A stretch of 64,000 nucleotides of DNA from contig CAISJV010000001.1 of the NCBI GenBank assembly GCA_903885795.1, positions 1 through 64,000 of the forward strand. Reading direction: 5' to 3'. The stretch comes from an uncultured delta proteobacterium. Lineage in GTDB: Bacteria; Desulfobacterota; Syntrophia; Syntrophales; UBA8958. Shown in pieces: positions 27,864 to 35,916 of the stretch. The notes beneath the pieces are model-generated. The model saw nothing but the letters and a program-made list of their open reading frames with translations, was not told the origin of the DNA and searched no databases. Position 1 is the stretch's first letter. The number at the start of each line of letters is the position of its first letter. The position numbers and the translations under genes are program-made.

Positions 27864-29198
27864 ATGAGTCAAAAGATGGTCGTCATCGGCGGCGGGGCGG
27901 CAGGCCCTTCCACGGCTGCGGAGGCCAAAAGGAGAGACAGGTCCCTCGATGTTACCATGATCGAGGGAGGAGACTTTGTGTCCTACGCCGCCTGACCGAT
28001 GCCCTATTACATCGGTGATGTAATCAATGACTACAAAAAACTGGTAATCCGGACGCCGGAAGATTTCCAGAAGAACGGCATCAACGTAAAGATCAGGACC
28101 CGCGTCGAAGATATCGATCCAGAAAAAGGTCTGGTCCGCCTATCCGATGATTCAAGTCTCCCCTTCGATATTCTGGTTATGGCTACCGGCGCCGACGCTG
28201 TCCGTTTGGACATCCCGGGGGCCGATTTGGAAGGGGTCTTTGTACTTAGAAACCTGATGGACGCCCTTCACCTTAAAACCTACCTGAACGAGAAAGAGTG
28301 CGGCAAAGCAGTTATTATCGGTGGTGGATACATCGGAATGGAGATGTGCGAAGCCATGAAAAACCTGGGTATCCAGACGACGGTCCTCGATGTCCTGCCT
28401 CGGCCGGTTGTCCGCTGGGATGGCGAATTTGCCAAGATGGTCGTGGATGAGCTGGGGAAAAACAATGTGCCCTTTCTGCCGGAAACAAGGCCCCTCGGCA
28501 TTGAAAAGGGAACCAAGAGCCGCCTCGTCCTGAAGACGGACAAAGGTGATCTGGATGCCGACATAATTTTGATGGGAGTGGGCACCCGTCGCAACGTGGC
28601 CCTGGCTAAGTCCGCAGGAATCGAGATGGGTGAAAGCGGCGCCATCAAAGTTGATTTCCGGCAGCAGACATCCCGGGAGGGGATCTATGCCGTCGGTGAC
28701 TGCTGCGAGGTCTTTCACAAGGTTGCCGGTCGTTGGGTCTATTATCCCCTGGGGGACATCGCCAACAAACAGGGGCGCGTCGCCGGCCAGAATATCGGGG
28801 GGCGCCCGACGGAATTTCCCGGCATCGTGGGCGCCCAGTCCTTCAAGGTCTTCAATCTTGAAGTAGGGGCCACGGGACTTACGGAGGAGGAAGCGTCAGC
28901 GTATGGATTTCAACCCGTTAGCGCCATGATCTGGGGACTTCCCATTGGCCGGCCCATGGCGAAAGGCGAAAAGCTGGGGGTTAAACTGGTTGCCGACAAG
29001 ACCACGGGAAAGCTCCTGGGTGGCCAGTGTATCGGCGAAAAGGGGGCTATCCAGCGGATCGTCGGCCTGTCCGTTGCCCTGTGGTCCGGCTTGCCCATCG
29101 AAGAGGTCGGCTATCTGGACCTTCCCTACGCCCCACCTTTCGGAGGCGCCTGGGATGCCATTCATGTGGCGGCACAGGAACTTATGAAAAAAATGTAG
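27864..29198 (+). CDS. Selenocysteine-containing CoA-disulfide-reductase-like flavoenzyme
   Basis: 444 aa when the in-frame TGA at 27993-27995 is read as selenocysteine (Sec44). The start ATG at 27864 gives the FAD-binding motif MVVIGGGAAGPSTA. The Sec falls in SYAA-U-PMPYYIGD, exactly where CoA disulfide reductases and Npsr/Nox enzymes have their single catalytic cysteine (SCGLPYYIG type). The second Rossmann motif VIIGGGYIGMEMCEA binds NAD(P)H and the C-terminal dimer domain is complete. Likely reaction: NAD(P)H-dependent reduction of CoA disulfide, persulfide or a related thiol. Reading from 27999 would lose the whole FAD motif, so that is not the real start. Confidence 0.9.
27993..28024 (+). 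promoter_or_regulatory. Selenocysteine UGA and SECIS-like hairpin
   Basis: TGA at 27993-27995. Downstream, ATTACATC (28006-28013) and GATGTAAT (28017-28024) form a perfect 8-bp stem with a GGT loop whose first G is the 19th base after the TGA. Bacterial SECIS hairpins have a G at the start of a small loop about 16-37 bases after the UGA, as in fdhF (loop GGUCU). A competing stem, CCGATG with CATCGG, starts directly after the TGA. Confidence 0.88.
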
Positions 29199-29216
29199 TT
29201 TAATGGAGGAACAAAC

Positions 29217-29543
29217 TTGGCGTTAACAGCTAATGAGCGGGGTGTGGAGATCATGGCCATCAGTATTGAAGGTAAGGCCTGGGGAACCTATGAGGGCCTT
29301 GCCGGGACATTTGCCGGCTTTGCCGATTCCTGTCTCCGCCATAAAACGCTTCCGGGATTTTATAGGACGGACCTTACCGTGGAAGCAGAATTAAAGGGAC
29401 GGCGTCTACAGCTGGTCCTGCCGGGAGAACGAACGCCGGCGGAGCTGGTGGAGATCCTTGATACGGCCTTACTTAACATAGTTGCCTTTCCCTGCACAGA
29501 GGGGGAGGCGGAGTGTTTCATAGAAGTCAAATCTGGAAATTGA
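29217..29543 (+). CDS. Conserved-looking small protein of unknown function
   Basis: 108 aa from a TTG with an excellent GGAGG site (about 29204-29208) at 7-bp spacing; the next ATG, 36 bp in, has no such site. The protein is alpha/beta in pattern with strands KAWGTYEGLAGTFAGF and LKGRRLQLVLPGE, then a helical part with two cysteines late (FPCTEGEAECFIEV). No signal peptide and no motif I recognise. It lies between the selenoprotein and the dehydratase-like gene with gaps of about 20 bp, so it is part of the same transcript and perhaps a subunit or accessory protein. Confidence 0.65.
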   Translation: MALTANERGVEIMAISIEGKAWGTYEGLAGTFAGFADSCLRHKTLPGFYRTDLTVEAELKGRRLQLVLPGERTPAELVEILDTALLNIVAFPCTEGEAECFIEVKSGN

Positions 29544-29564
29544 ATATTTAAAAAGGAGGAGATT

Positions 29565-31016
29565 ATGGCTTTAAAAACGGCAAAGGAGTATCTGGACAGC
29601 ATCAAAAAAATGAAACCCCGCGTTTATATCGGCGGGAAATGGGTGACAAATCTGCTGAAAAATCCCGTGACCAAATCCATGGTCATGGCCAACTCCGCCA
29701 TTTACGGCCTGGCGGAAGATCCGGCCCACAAAGAGGTCATGGTGGCAACATCCCATCTGACGGGGGAGCCGGTTAACCGCAACCTCAATGTCGCCCGGAA
29801 CATCCACGACCTGGATATGCGCCAGGAGATGGCCCTCCTCACGAGCCAGACCGTGGGTACCTGCAACTATCGCTGTGTCGGCTGCGACGCCCTCAACAGT
29901 CTGGCCTCCACCACCTGGGAGATGGACCAGACCCTGGGGACGAAATACAATGAGAGATTCAACAAGTGGCTCGCTCACGCCCAGGCGAACGACCTGGCCG
30001 TCTCCGGCGCCATCACCGACGCTAAAGGGGACAGGAAGAAGAGACCGTCTCAGCAGGATGAAATCGATACCTACGTTCACCTCGTCGAGAAACGCGACGA
30101 CGGGATTGTGGTCCGGGGCATCAAGGTCAGCCAGAGCGGCGCCATCGGCTCCCATGAAACCCTGGTCCTTCCCGGCGGGTCGCTAAAAGAGGGAGAAGAA
30201 AAGTTCGCCCTCGCCTTTGCCGTCCAGAACAGTGTTCCGGGTCTGTCCTACATCTGCCAGTACAACGCCTTATCGGCGGAGCGGGAGTTTTGCGACAATG
30301 AAGACGAACTTGGGAACCCACTCTACGGTCAGCGGGAGACCTCGACAATGTATTTTGATAATGTCTTCATTCCCTGGGAGCGGGTTTTCCTTTGTGGTGA
30401 AACCAAGTTCTGCGGGAAGATGGTAACCCGGTTTGCCAAGGCCCACCGGATGAACTGCGGCGGGGCCTGCAAGGTGGGATTCGCTGACCTGATCATCGGC
30501 GGCACCATGATGGCGGCGGAATACATCGGCGTAGAGAAGATCCCCCATATCCAGGAGAAGATCGTCGATATGATCCGTTACAGTGAGACATCCCATGCCT
30601 GCGCCATTGCTGCGGCCATGCGGGGCCGGGAGGAACCCAAGGGATCGGGAGTCTTCCTCCCCGATGATCTTTTCGGAAATGCCGCCAAGCTGAACATCGC
30701 CCACGGCTTCTATGAGATCCTCAAGAACGCCGGTGATATCGGCGGCGGACTGGTGGTAACCGCCCCGAGGCTGAAGGACCTGGAGGACCCGGAGGTAGGT
30801 CCCGTGCTGAAGAAGGCCTTCGGGGCGGCGGCGCCGGCGGACAAGCGCATGAAGGTCGCCAAGTTCCTCCAGCACTGGACGGCAGGACTCCATGGAGTGG
30901 GGACGTGGCACGGCGCCGGGGCGCCCCAGGGCCAGCGGTTTATGTTTACCCTCCTGACGGACTTTGAGGCCAAAAAGAAGATGGCCAAAAAACTTATGGG
31001 CATGAAAGAAGAGTAA
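29565..31016 (+). CDS. 4-hydroxybutyryl-CoA dehydratase / 4-HPA 3-hydroxylase family flavoprotein
   Basis: 483 aa, close along its whole length to AbfD-type enzymes, which use FAD and a [4Fe-4S] cluster to dehydrate 4-hydroxybutyryl-CoA to crotonyl-CoA. Two cluster cysteines are at the expected spacing (Cys100 and Cys104 in TCNYRCVGCDA), and Cys302-Lys303 matches the GGCKVG motif. The expected His is shifted: AHRMNCGGACKVG places His294 eight residues before Cys302, whereas AbfD has seven, and there is an extra Cys298. The substrate may thus differ. An oxygenase role is unlikely in this setting. It ends the operon before a clear terminator. Confidence 0.8.
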   Translation: MALKTAKEYLDSIKKMKPRVYIGGKWVTNLLKNPVTKSMVMANSAIYGLAEDPAHKEVMVATSHLTGEPVNRNLNVARNIHDLDMRQEMALLTSQTVGTCNYRCVGCDALNSLASTTWEMDQTLGTKYNERFNKWLAHAQANDLAVSGAITDAKGDRKKRPSQQDEIDTYVHLVEKRDDGIVVRGIKVSQSGAIGSHETLVLPGGSLKEGEEKFALAFAVQNSVPGLSYICQYNALSAEREFCDNEDELGNPLYGQRETSTMYFDNVFIPWERVFLCGETKFCGKMVTRFAKAHRMNCGGACKVGFADLIIGGTMMAAEYIGVEKIPHIQEKIVDMIRYSETSHACAIAAAMRGREEPKGSGVFLPDDLFGNAAKLNIAHGFYEILKNAGDIGGGLVVTAPRLKDLEDPEVGPVLKKAFGAAAPADKRMKVAKFLQHWTAGLHGVGTWHGAGAPQGQRFMFTLLTDFEAKKKMAKKLMGMKEE

Positions 31017-31047
31017 ATACCATTCTGTCCGGATAGCGCACCTTTTC

Positions 31048-31081
31048 ATTATTCCCCTCCAAAATACCGGAGGGGAATAAT
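31048..31081 (+). terminator. Terminator-like hairpin after the dehydratase-like gene
   Basis: ATTATTCCCCTCC (31048-31060) pairs perfectly with GGAGGGGAATAAT (31069-31081) around an 8-base loop. The A/T-rich arm base supports use in either direction. It separates the selenoprotein operon from the mutase operon. In the remaining gap to 31341 I see only a short leftover frame (31125-31358) with no ribosome site. Confidence 0.75.
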
Positions 31082-31341
31082 TCATTTCTGATCGGCAATC
31101 ATCATCTTTCCCGTCCTTTTTTCCTTGACAAACTGTCTGTTTCGTAATACCAGAACACCCGGTGTAGAAGAACTCCTTATGAATTTAATCATAGACAAAT
31201 GTCTGGATAATTCGGTGATTTCTATTAAACACGCTCCTCTTTTGGTTCATTTACTCACCTACAGCTTGATCATGGCATCGGGATATTTCTCGTGCGCAAC
31301 GCTCATGAACAAGTATCATAAGTATTGTGATCTTCAGGATG

Positions 31342-31385
31342 TTGGTAAGGTTTTATGATCAGGTATTTTAAAGGTTTCATGAAAC
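31342..31385 (+). promoter_or_regulatory. Candidate promoter with overlapping palindrome before the mutase operon
   Basis: TTGGTA (31342-31347), 16-bp spacer, TATTTT (31364-31369). A perfect 12-bp palindrome GTTTCATGAAAC (31374-31385) lies where transcription would start, flanked on both sides by TTTTAAA. A repressor bound there would block the promoter. The mutase start codon is 27 bp further on. Confidence 0.4.
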
Positions 31386-31411
31386 ATTTTAAAGTAAGGA
31401 GGGAGTAGCGT

Positions 31412-33100
31412 ATGTATTTTGCAGCGGAAGTGCTGGCAAGCTCCAGCACGCTCAAACAGAAGTGGGAGGACGAGGTTCGCAAGAGCGTCGCCAAGGTCGC
31501 CGATCAGAAACCGGAAAAGCTCTGGTCCACTGTATCCGACCTCCAGATTAGGCGTCTTTATGGTCCCGATGACATCAAAGACATGGATTTCGAAAGGGAC
31601 ATCAGCTATCCCGGCCAGTACCCCTACCTGCGGGGCAATCAGCCCACTGGTTACCGGGGTAAATACTGGACCTACCGGATGTTCTCCGGCATGGGAGACG
31701 CCAAGACGACCAACGAACGCTGGCACATGCTCCTCAAGGAAGGGCAGACGGGTCTCAGCACGGCCTTCGATTTCCCGACATTGATGGGTTATGACTCCGA
31801 CTGTCCCAAAGCGAGGGGGGAATGCGGAAAGTGCGGCGTCGCCATCGATACCCTGGAAGACTTCATGCAGTTGGTAGAAGGCATCCCCATGGACAAGGTT
31901 ACCACGTCCATGACCATCAACCCGCCGGCAACGGCCCTCTGGGCCATGTACTGCGCTGCCGCGGAAATCAGGGGCATCCCCCTGACCAAGATCGGCGGGA
32001 CGATCCAGAATGACATGCTCAAGGAATTCATCGCCCAGAAGACCCTGATGTGTCCCCCCGATCCCTCGGTCAAGCTGATCAGCGACACCGTGGAATTCGG
32101 AACCAAGTACGTTCCCCGCTGGAACACCATCAGCATCAGCGGTTATCATATCCGGGAAGCCGGCGCGACGGCCGTTCAGGAACTGGCCTTTACCCTCCGG
32201 GACGGCATGGAATACGTCGAAGACGTCATCCGCCGCAAGGGACTGGAAGTTGATGAATTCGCTCCGCGACTGTCCTTCTTCTTTAACTCCCATATCGACT
32301 TCTTCGAAGAGATCGCCAAACTGCGGGCCGCCCGCCGTATCTGGGCAAAAGCAATGCGGGATCGTTACAAGGCCAAGGATCAGCGTTCCTGGTGGATGCG
32401 ATTCCATACCCAGACAGCCGGATGTTCCCTCACGGCGCAGCAGCCATACAACAACGTTGTCCGGACGGCTACGGAAGCCCTGGCGGCGGTACTCGGCGGG
32501 ACCCAGTCCCTCCACACGAATTCCCTTGATGAAGTCCTCTGTCTGCCCTCGGATCATGCAGTGCAGATCGCCCTCAGAACCCAGCAGATTATCGCTGAGG
32601 AAACAGGCGCGGCAAACACCATTGATCCCCTGGCTGGTTCCTATTTCGTCGAGGCCCTGACCAATGAGATGGAAGAGAAGGCATGGGAATACATCCACAA
32701 GATCGACGAGATGGGCGGCATGGTTGCCGCCATTGAAAAGGGATTCCCCCAGCTCGAAATCTCCGACGCCGCTTATCTGTACCAGCGACAGGTCGATGCC
32801 AGTGAAAAGATCATGATCGGCGTCAACAAGTACGTTACCGAAGAAAAGATCCCCATCCCCCTGATCGAAATCGACGATGCCGTGGAAACCGCACAGGTCG
32901 CACGTTTGCAGGCCGTCAAAAGGAAACGCGACGGCAAGGCCGTCAAGAAGGCCCTCGATGACATCAAGGGCGCCTGCAAGAAGGGTGAGAACGTGATGCC
33001 CTACTGCATCGAAGCCGTAAAGAGCCTGGCATCCGTCCAGGAAATCTGTGATGTCTATCGCGAAGTTTACGGCGAATACCGGGATCCAGGATTGTACTAA
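31412..33100 (+). CDS. icmA: B12-dependent acyl-CoA mutase large subunit, isobutyryl-CoA-mutase-like
   Basis: 562 aa: the substrate-binding TIM barrel of the methylmalonyl-CoA mutase family without a fused B12 domain. Conserved parts include LSTAFDFPTLMGYDSD, GTIQNDMLKEF and the catalytic-His strand SISGYHI (His246). Specificity positions differ from methylmalonyl-CoA mutase: Phe91 replaces the active-site Tyr (Y89 in Propionibacterium) and Gln209 replaces the carboxylate-binding Arg (R207), both 118 residues apart as in the family. Phe/Gln is the isobutyryl-CoA mutase pair. Ala118 argues against 2-hydroxyisobutyryl-CoA mutase, which has Asp there. Its length also matches IcmA (about 566). 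It probably interconverts isobutyryl- and butyryl-CoA. Confidence 0.85.
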   Translation: MYFAAEVLASSSTLKQKWEDEVRKSVAKVADQKPEKLWSTVSDLQIRRLYGPDDIKDMDFERDISYPGQYPYLRGNQPTGYRGKYWTYRMFSGMGDAKTTNERWHMLLKEGQTGLSTAFDFPTLMGYDSDCPKARGECGKCGVAIDTLEDFMQLVEGIPMDKVTTSMTINPPATALWAMYCAAAEIRGIPLTKIGGTIQNDMLKEFIAQKTLMCPPDPSVKLISDTVEFGTKYVPRWNTISISGYHIREAGATAVQELAFTLRDGMEYVEDVIRRKGLEVDEFAPRLSFFFNSHIDFFEEIAKLRAARRIWAKAMRDRYKAKDQRSWWMRFHTQTAGCSLTAQQPYNNVVRTATEALAAVLGGTQSLHTNSLDEVLCLPSDHAVQIALRTQQIIAEETGAANTIDPLAGSYFVEALTNEMEEKAWEYIHKIDEMGGMVAAIEKGFPQLEISDAAYLYQRQVDASEKIMIGVNKYVTEEKIPIPLIEIDDAVETAQVARLQAVKRKRDGKAVKKALDDIKGACKKGENVMPYCIEAVKSLASVQEICDVYREVYGEYRDPGLY

Positions 33101-33128
33101 GATAACGACTTGAGGAGGGAATTTCGAT

Positions 33129-33533
33129 ATGTCAGATAAAAAGATTCGTGTAATGGTCGCGAAACCGGGCCTCGATGGTCATGATCGGGGGGCCAGGGTT
33201 CTGGCCCGCTGTTTCCGTGACGCAGGCTTTGAAGTCATTTACACCGGTTGTCACCAGACGCCGGAACAGATCGCCTCGGCGGCGATTCAGGAAGACGTGG
33301 ACGTGGTGGGATTGAGCTGCCTTTCCGGGGCCCATCGTTATCTGTTCCCCGCCGTCGCCAAACTGCTGAAAGAGCAGGGGGCCGGTGATATTACCGTCGT
33401 CGGCGGCGGCATTATTCCCGAGCAGGATTTCCAGTTGCTTTATGACGCCGGTCTCAAGGCGATCTTTGTCCCCGGCGCCAAACTCGACTTTATTGTTGAC
33501 TGGTTCAAAACAAACGTGCATCCAAGGATTTGA
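33129..33533 (+). CDS. icmB: B12-binding small subunit of the acyl-CoA mutase
   Basis: 134 aa, a free-standing cobalamin-binding domain. The DxHxxG motif is DGHDRG (16-21) with His18 as the lower cobalt ligand, followed by GLSCLSGAHRYLFPAV and the GGG loop VVGGGIIPEQD. This size matches IcmB-type small subunits. It is encoded 28 bp after the large subunit with a strong GGAGGG ribosome site, and 4 bp before the chaperone gene. The two proteins together form the active mutase with adenosylcobalamin. Confidence 0.92.
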   Translation: MSDKKIRVMVAKPGLDGHDRGARVLARCFRDAGFEVIYTGCHQTPEQIASAAIQEDVDVVGLSCLSGAHRYLFPAVAKLLKEQGAGDITVVGGGIIPEQDFQLLYDAGLKAIFVPGAKLDFIVDWFKTNVHPRI

Positions 33534-33537
33534 TATC

Positions 33538-34512
33538 ATGGAACGTGTAAAAAGAATCCAGGCGGGCGACGTAAGAACGGCGTCCCGCCTTATCAGAAAT
33601 CTCGAAGACGGGATGGTTGAAGCAAGAGCTACCATCAAGCATATCTTCCCCCTGACCGGCAAGGCTAATGTCCTTGGGATTACCGGCTCTCCGGGGGCGG
33701 GTAAAAGCACCCTCGTGGACGGCCTGGTGGAATCCTTCCGCAAGAAGGATAAAACCGTGGGTGTCCTGGCCGTGGATCCTACCAGCCCCTTCACCGGCGG
33801 GGCCATCCTGGGAGACCGGATCCGTATGCAACGCCATGCCGAAGATCCGGGCGTCTTTGTCCGGAGCCTGGCAACGCGGGGTGCTCTGGGCGGTCTATCC
33901 AGGGCGGTCGGCGACGCCATTCATATCATGGATGTTATGGGGAAGGATATGATCATCGTCGAGACCGTCGGCACGGGCCAGCAGGAAGTGGATATCATCA
34001 ACCACTCCCATACGGTCATCGTGGTCCTGATTCCGGGAATGGGCGACGAAATCCAGGCCATCAAGGCCGGGATTATGGAAATCGCCGACATTTTCGTGAT
34101 TAACAAGGCGGATCGGGAAGGTTCGTCCAAGCTGCGGCGGGAGATCATGGCCATGCTCGACATGGCGCCGCCGACCGCCTTCGCGGCGGGCTGGCGTCCA
34201 CCCATCATTCGGGTGGAAAACGCCTTCGAGCCGGAAGGCTTCAATAAGAGTCTCGAAGAGTTGACGTCCACCATTGAAAAGCATTACGAGCATCTGGTAA
34301 AGCACGACCTCATCGGTTCCCGAATCCGCCGGAAGGCGGTTATGGAGCTTAATGAGGCGATCCGGACCTGTATTCTGGAACCGGTGCTGAATCGGCTCAT
34401 TGCTGATGGTGAAACCGAGGTGATGATCGAGAAGCTTATCAACAAGCAGAGCGATCCCTACACCCTCGCCGAGGACGTGGCGAGACGGTATCTCAAGGAC
34501 TGCAACTTATAA
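33538..34512 (+). CDS. meaB: MeaB/ArgK-type G-protein chaperone of the mutase
   Basis: 324 aa from the ATG at 33538, four bases after the small-subunit stop; a longer upstream frame overlaps the small-subunit gene and is not used. Walker A is GSPGAGKST (50-58), a VDPTSPFTGGAILGDRIRM switch-like segment follows, then VETVGTGQQEVDI and NKADREG (G4). MeaB proteins use GTP to load adenosylcobalamin into the mutase, protect it and release damaged cofactor. The gene order large subunit, small subunit, chaperone is typical for two-subunit mutases. Confidence 0.93.
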   Translation: MERVKRIQAGDVRTASRLIRNLEDGMVEARATIKHIFPLTGKANVLGITGSPGAGKSTLVDGLVESFRKKDKTVGVLAVDPTSPFTGGAILGDRIRMQRHAEDPGVFVRSLATRGALGGLSRAVGDAIHIMDVMGKDMIIVETVGTGQQEVDIINHSHTVIVVLIPGMGDEIQAIKAGIMEIADIFVINKADREGSSKLRREIMAMLDMAPPTAFAAGWRPPIIRVENAFEPEGFNKSLEELTSTIEKHYEHLVKHDLIGSRIRRKAVMELNEAIRTCILEPVLNRLIADGETEVMIEKLINKQSDPYTLAEDVARRYLKDCNL

Positions 34513-34530
34513 CCTTTAACGTGTTGATAG

Positions 34531-34563
34531 AGAAGCCCGGGATGGCAAACATCCCGGGCTTCT
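34531..34563 (+). terminator. Rho-independent terminator after the mutase operon
   Basis: AGAAGCCCGGGATG (34531-34544) and CATCCCGGGCTTCT (34550-34563) form a perfect 14-bp stem with a 5-base loop. Only a short mixed T run follows, but stem strength and position 18 bp after the chaperone stop support termination. Confidence 0.85.
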
Positions 34564-34567
34564 ATTC

Positions 34568-34724
34568 TTGACGTTCTCGCAAAAAGTCGTCACCCCGGCG
34601 AAAGCCGGGATCCAGACAGCACATAAACCATTGAAAATGCTGGTTTATGAACATTAATCTTCGATCTCCCGTTTTCACGGGAATGACAGAAGGTGAGATT
34701 TTCAACTTTTTGCGAATCCGTCAA
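34568..34724. repeat. 157-bp inverted-repeat element
   Basis: The left end TTGACGTTCTCGCAAAAAGT and right end ACTTTTTGCGAATCCGTCAA are inverted copies with three mismatches in 20. The inside holds CACCCCGGCGAAAGCCGGGA, a hairpin of a type scattered through many proteobacterial genomes. It lies between the mutase terminator and the adenosyltransferase gene and supplies the sequence just before that gene's ribosome site. Similar ends (ACTTTTTGCGAGTTCATCAA) occur at 47039-47058. Confidence 0.65.
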
Positions 34725-34749
34725 TTATTCACAGGAGGGTAAGACGGCA

Positions 34750-35307
34750 TTGACGGACAATCTAATTGAAGATGCCCTGGCCAAGTTCAACCGTGGCATT
34801 GTCATGGTTATCACGGGGAACGGCAAGGGAAAGACGACCGCCGCCATCGGCCAGGCCCTCCGGGCCCTCGGGCATGGAAAGAAGGTCTTCATGATCCAGT
34901 TCATGAAGGGCAAGAAGTACGGCGAGGTGCTCGCCGCCGAGAAATGCCTTCCCGATTTCACGATCCGTCAGAGCGGCCTGGACAGTTTCGTCATGCGGGA
35001 CAATCCCGCCCCCATAGACATTGAACTGGCCAAAGAGGGCTTCAAGCTGGCCGGGCAGGTCATTGCTTCCGGGGAGTACGATCTCGTCATCCTCGATGAA
35101 ATAAATGTGGCCCTGGATTTCAAGCTGCTGCCCCTCCCGGAAGTCATCGATATGATCAACAACAAACCGGCGGCGGTTGATTTGGTCCTCACGGGCCGCT
35201 ACGCCCCCCCGGAAATCATTGATCTCGCCGATACGGTCAGCGACATTCAGGAGATCAGGCATCACTATACCAGAGGGATAAAAGAACGCGCCGGCATGGA
35301 GTACTGA
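34750..35307 (+). CDS. cobO: Cob(I)alamin adenosyltransferase (CobO/BtuR type)
   Basis: 185 aa from the TTG at 34750, chosen because AGGAGGG (34733-34739) lies 10 bp before it; an upstream ATG in the same frame falls inside a repeat element. The P-loop is ITGNGKGKTTAAIGQALRA. The VFMIQFMKGKKYGE and DLVILDEINVALDF motifs are those of CobA/CobO/BtuR enzymes, which attach the adenosyl group to reduced corrinoids. Position beside the adenosylcobalamin-dependent mutase fits cofactor supply. The TTG start may keep expression low. Confidence 0.92.
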   Translation: MTDNLIEDALAKFNRGIVMVITGNGKGKTTAAIGQALRALGHGKKVFMIQFMKGKKYGEVLAAEKCLPDFTIRQSGLDSFVMRDNPAPIDIELAKEGFKLAGQVIASGEYDLVILDEINVALDFKLLPLPEVIDMINNKPAAVDLVLTGRYAPPEIIDLADTVSDIQEIRHHYTRGIKERAGMEY

Positions 35308-35310
35308 GAC

Positions 35311-35916
35311 TTGACACAGGTCGAAAGCAGCAAGACCCCAGGTCGCGAATTGCTCGCCCCCATCGATCCCATCATCGCCTTGCTCAAGGCGGAGGGGGCG
35401 TCAACTGCCATGTCCATTCCCGTTTCTCATGTCATCATCGACGAACGGGTCCGCCTGAAATGCCAAGTCCCCCTCTGCGACAGCTTTCACAAGAACCTTA
35501 TGTGTCCACCCTTTGTCATGCCGGTCGAGGAATTCCGTCAGGTCCTCGCCTGCTATGAGGAGGCGATTATCCTGCAAACAGAGGGAGTTATTGACGTTCC
35601 GAACGACGTTGGAAAGCCCGGCAGGGATGTTTTTGCCCCTGCGGGAAGGCTGCACGACCTGATAAATCTGGGAGAACGGGAGGCCTTCCGCTCCGGTTTC
35701 CGTTTCGCCGCCGGTCTGATCGGCGGCTGCTGCCGTCTCTGCGAGGTCTGCGTGGCGATTGACAACAGCAGGATCTGTCGCTTCCCCTTCCGCGCCCGTC
35801 CTTCCATGGAAGCGATGGGCATCGATGTCGTCGCCACCCTGGAAAATGCGGGATTATCCCTTGCCTTTCCCGTTAGCGACCGGGTAATCTGGACAGGGTT
35901 GATCCTGCTGCAATGA
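35311..35916 (+). CDS. DUF2284 predicted metal-binding protein
   Basis: 201 aa from TTG at 35311, 3 bp after the adenosyltransferase stop. Cysteines cluster in KCQVPLCDSFHKNLMCPP and GGCCRLCEVCVA, with a later CRFPFRARPS, as in DUF2284 proteins, which are thought to bind an iron-sulfur cluster or other metal. The role is unknown; nearness to cobalamin genes may be meaningful. The stop codon TGA overlaps the first bases of a repeat element flanked by CAAT on both sides. Without the element the frame would run four codons further to a TAA. Confidence 0.75.
   Translation: MTQVESSKTPGRELLAPIDPIIALLKAEGASTAMSIPVSHVIIDERVRLKCQVPLCDSFHKNLMCPPFVMPVEEFRQVLACYEEAIILQTEGVIDVPNDVGKPGRDVFAPAGRLHDLINLGEREAFRSGFRFAAGLIGGCCRLCEVCVAIDNSRICRFPFRARPSMEAMGIDVVATLENAGLSLAFPVSDRVIWTGLILLQ

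Noticed and set aside
27999-29198. Flavoenzyme gene starting at the ATG at 27999
   Set aside because: It would lack the FAD-binding motif, which is encoded in frame just upstream and separated only by the TGA read as Sec; there is no ribosome site before 27999.
31125-31358. 77-residue frame in the gap before the mutase gene
   Set aside because: No ribosome site, overlaps the predicted promoter and looks like non-coding A/T-rich DNA.
31334-32698. 454-residue frame opposite the mutase gene
   Set aside because: Antisense shadow of a highly conserved coding region in GC-rich DNA.
33385-33537. Longer start for the MeaB gene
   Set aside because: Would overlap the B12-subunit gene by 150 bp; the ATG at 33538 is directly after the stop and starts the conserved sequence.
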